This document shows positions 14,119 through 14,890 of a DNA stretch of 14,890 bases, piece after piece. Origin of the DNA: Methanosarcinales archaeon. Lineage in GTDB: Archaea; Halobacteriota; Methanosarcinia; Methanotrichales; Methanotrichaceae. Position numbers and translations under genes: made by a program. The notes under the pieces were generated by a model, which did not search any database, was not told the DNA's origin, and was given only the letters and a program-made list of their open reading frames with translations. The number at the start of each line of letters is the position of its first letter. Position 1 is the stretch's first letter. The DNA lies in NCBI GenBank assembly GCA_013415595.1, contig JAAEEW010000251.1:1-14890 (forward strand), written 5' to 3'.

Positions 14119-14381
14119 ACTTCGACTGGTCTATCTGCTACCTGGGCTACAGCTACCCCGGCGACTTAAAGGTCAAAACAGTGGCCGCAGGCGGCGTATT
14201 GCCCACTATAGAGAGCATCAAGGACGGGCTCCTGCCACATGGCCTGCTCTCTGTTCTTCTACTCCCTGGGCCAGCCCTCCCCGGCGGCTCAGGCATTCCT
14301 GGACTTTTCGTGAAAGAAGACGGGGGAGAGGCCATCGCCCGGGAGAACGGATTCAAACCCGGGCGATTCAGCGGCTGCTAA
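14119..14381 (+). pseudogene. Remnant of a second pstS (C-terminal third, frameshifted)
   Basis: Starting 2 bases after the pstS stop, the sequence reads DWSICYLGYSY, VKTVAAGGVLPTIESIKDG, matching intact PstS residues from about 203 (DWAIGYLGYSY, GVTPTVESIKDG). An extra G in the GGG at 14226-14228 then shifts the frame. The shifted frame gives SLFFYSLGQPSPAAQAFLDF, matching KLYFYTYGEPTPGAQAFIDF. Two extra bases in the TTTT at 14305-14308 restore the frame for EAIARENGFKPG, matching RAIAEENGYIST. There is no N-terminus or signal peptide. It is best read as what remains of a tandem duplicate after deletion of the middle. The copy has diverged clearly from pstS, so it is either old or from a separate paralog. 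Confidence 0.85.
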
Positions 14382-14388
14382 AGAGCGA

Positions 14389-14890
14389 TCAGCGATAGGT
14401 TCCTGTGCAGTAGCCGCAGTTGCAGGGGCCCACAGGGGTGCAGGAGGGGCCGGGGCAGGGCTGTCCCGGGCATTGCCAGCCGGAGCAGGAAGGCTGGGGG
14501 CAGTTGAAGAGGGGCTGCTGTTGCTGCTGGCAGGAGGTGGTGCAGGAGGTGGTGGTGCTGGTGCAGGTGGATGTGCAGCAAGAAGAGCACTGGCCGGGCG
14601 TTCCCTGGCAGCCGCACTGGCCCGGCCCGGTCCAGGTGTCGCCGCAGCACGGCGCCTGGTTCTGGCAGGGGTAGTCGCATGGATAGCCACACTGGCCGCC
14701 GCACTGGTAGCCGCACTGGTAGGGATCGGAGCAGGGATAATTGAGCTGGATTGCAGTCGGGCCGGGGTAGCTGAACTGACAGGGATTGGCGCAGGGGTAG
14801 TTCATCTGGCAGCCGTCCATTCCCGGGCCGCCTGGCCCCGGATACACCAGGTTCGGCTGAGCCGTGCATAGACTGGCGAGCAGTCCCACA
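14389..14890 (-). CDS. Exported, extremely cysteine-rich repeat protein, N-terminus outside the window
   Basis: 166 residues are visible. The first ones (GLLASLCTAQPN) look like the end of a signal peptide with cleavage after TA, so the true start is probably right of 14890; a GTG at 14889 is the only start in view. I count 28 cysteines, about 17 percent of the visible residues, with much Gly, Pro, Gln, Tyr, Ser and Thr and few charged residues. Short repeats recur: NYPC twice, GYPC, DYPC, QCGYQCGGQCG, then a Cys/Ser/Thr run, a five-Gln run, and P-C-P-G units, ending CGYCTGTYR. I recognise no family. The composition suits a disulfide-crosslinked surface or sheath component, or a metal-binding coat; this is inference. 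It is convergent with the pstS remnant, 7 bases between stops. Confidence 0.7.
   Translation of the reverse strand, partial: VGLLASLCTAQPNLVYPGPGGPGMDGCQMNYPCANPCQFSYPGPTAIQLNYPCSDPYQCGYQCGGQCGYPCDYPCQNQAPCCGDTWTGPGQCGCQGTPGQCSSCCTSTCTSTTTSCTTSCQQQQQPLFNCPQPSCSGWQCPGQPCPGPSCTPVGPCNCGYCTGTYR

Noticed and set aside
14290..14871. Long alternative frames across the Cys-rich gene on both strands
   Set aside because: They are Ala/Pro- or Leu/His-rich shadows; only the 14389-14890 minus frame shows a signal-peptide end and regular Cys spacing.

Overview
The window reads as chromosomal DNA of a methanogenic archaeon, most likely a G+C-rich member of Methanosarcinia close to Methanothrix (Methanosaeta). 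This rests on gene content: cofH (coenzyme F420), mfnA (methanofuran), a UPF0284/CobT-type cobamide gene, a small archaeal TRAM protein, an archaeal NOP2/Sun methyltransferase and an archaeal MiaB-like e-MtaB. AT-rich archaeal TATA elements sit in the short intergenic gaps. The genus is an inference.

Left part (1-6386), all minus strand, read from right to left: moeA (molybdopterin molybdenumtransferase), a CobT-family phosphoribosyltransferase, a two-gene unit of a zinc-dependent dehydrogenase and a divergent TrpD-like phosphoribosyltransferase (17 bases apart), an AI-2E family permease, and the N-terminal part of a MiaB-like tRNA methylthiotransferase that runs off the left edge. That last gene carries an acidic, repeat-encoded insert between its two domains.

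Middle (6387-10278): ppsA (PEP synthase) and mfnA (tyrosine decarboxylase) form a tight plus-strand pair that diverges from moeA across a compact promoter region. About 340 bases with no convincing gene follow; they hold stem-loops and a short imperfect repeat.

Right part (10279-14890): a minus-strand TRAM gene diverges from a plus-strand set of an RNA m5C methyltransferase, a stand-alone RsmF-type PUA-like protein and cofH, the last two overlapping by four bases. Then come pstS (a phosphate-binding lipoprotein), a frameshifted remnant of a second pstS directly behind it, and a convergent, very cysteine-rich exported protein that runs off the right edge.

The common theme is cofactor supply for methanogenesis: moeA (Mo/W-pterin) and mfnA (methanofuran) both serve formylmethanofuran dehydrogenase, cofH starts F420, and the CobT-like gene belongs to cobamide synthesis. 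CofH and MfnA both use tyrosine, and PpsA makes PEP, an aromatic amino acid precursor. A second theme is RNA modification and binding (e-MtaB, NOP2/Sun enzyme, PUA-like protein, TRAM). I found no CRISPR array, transposase, tRNA or rRNA. The least explained items are the Cys-rich protein, the TrpD-like/dehydrogenase pair, the e-MtaB insert and the pstS remnant.
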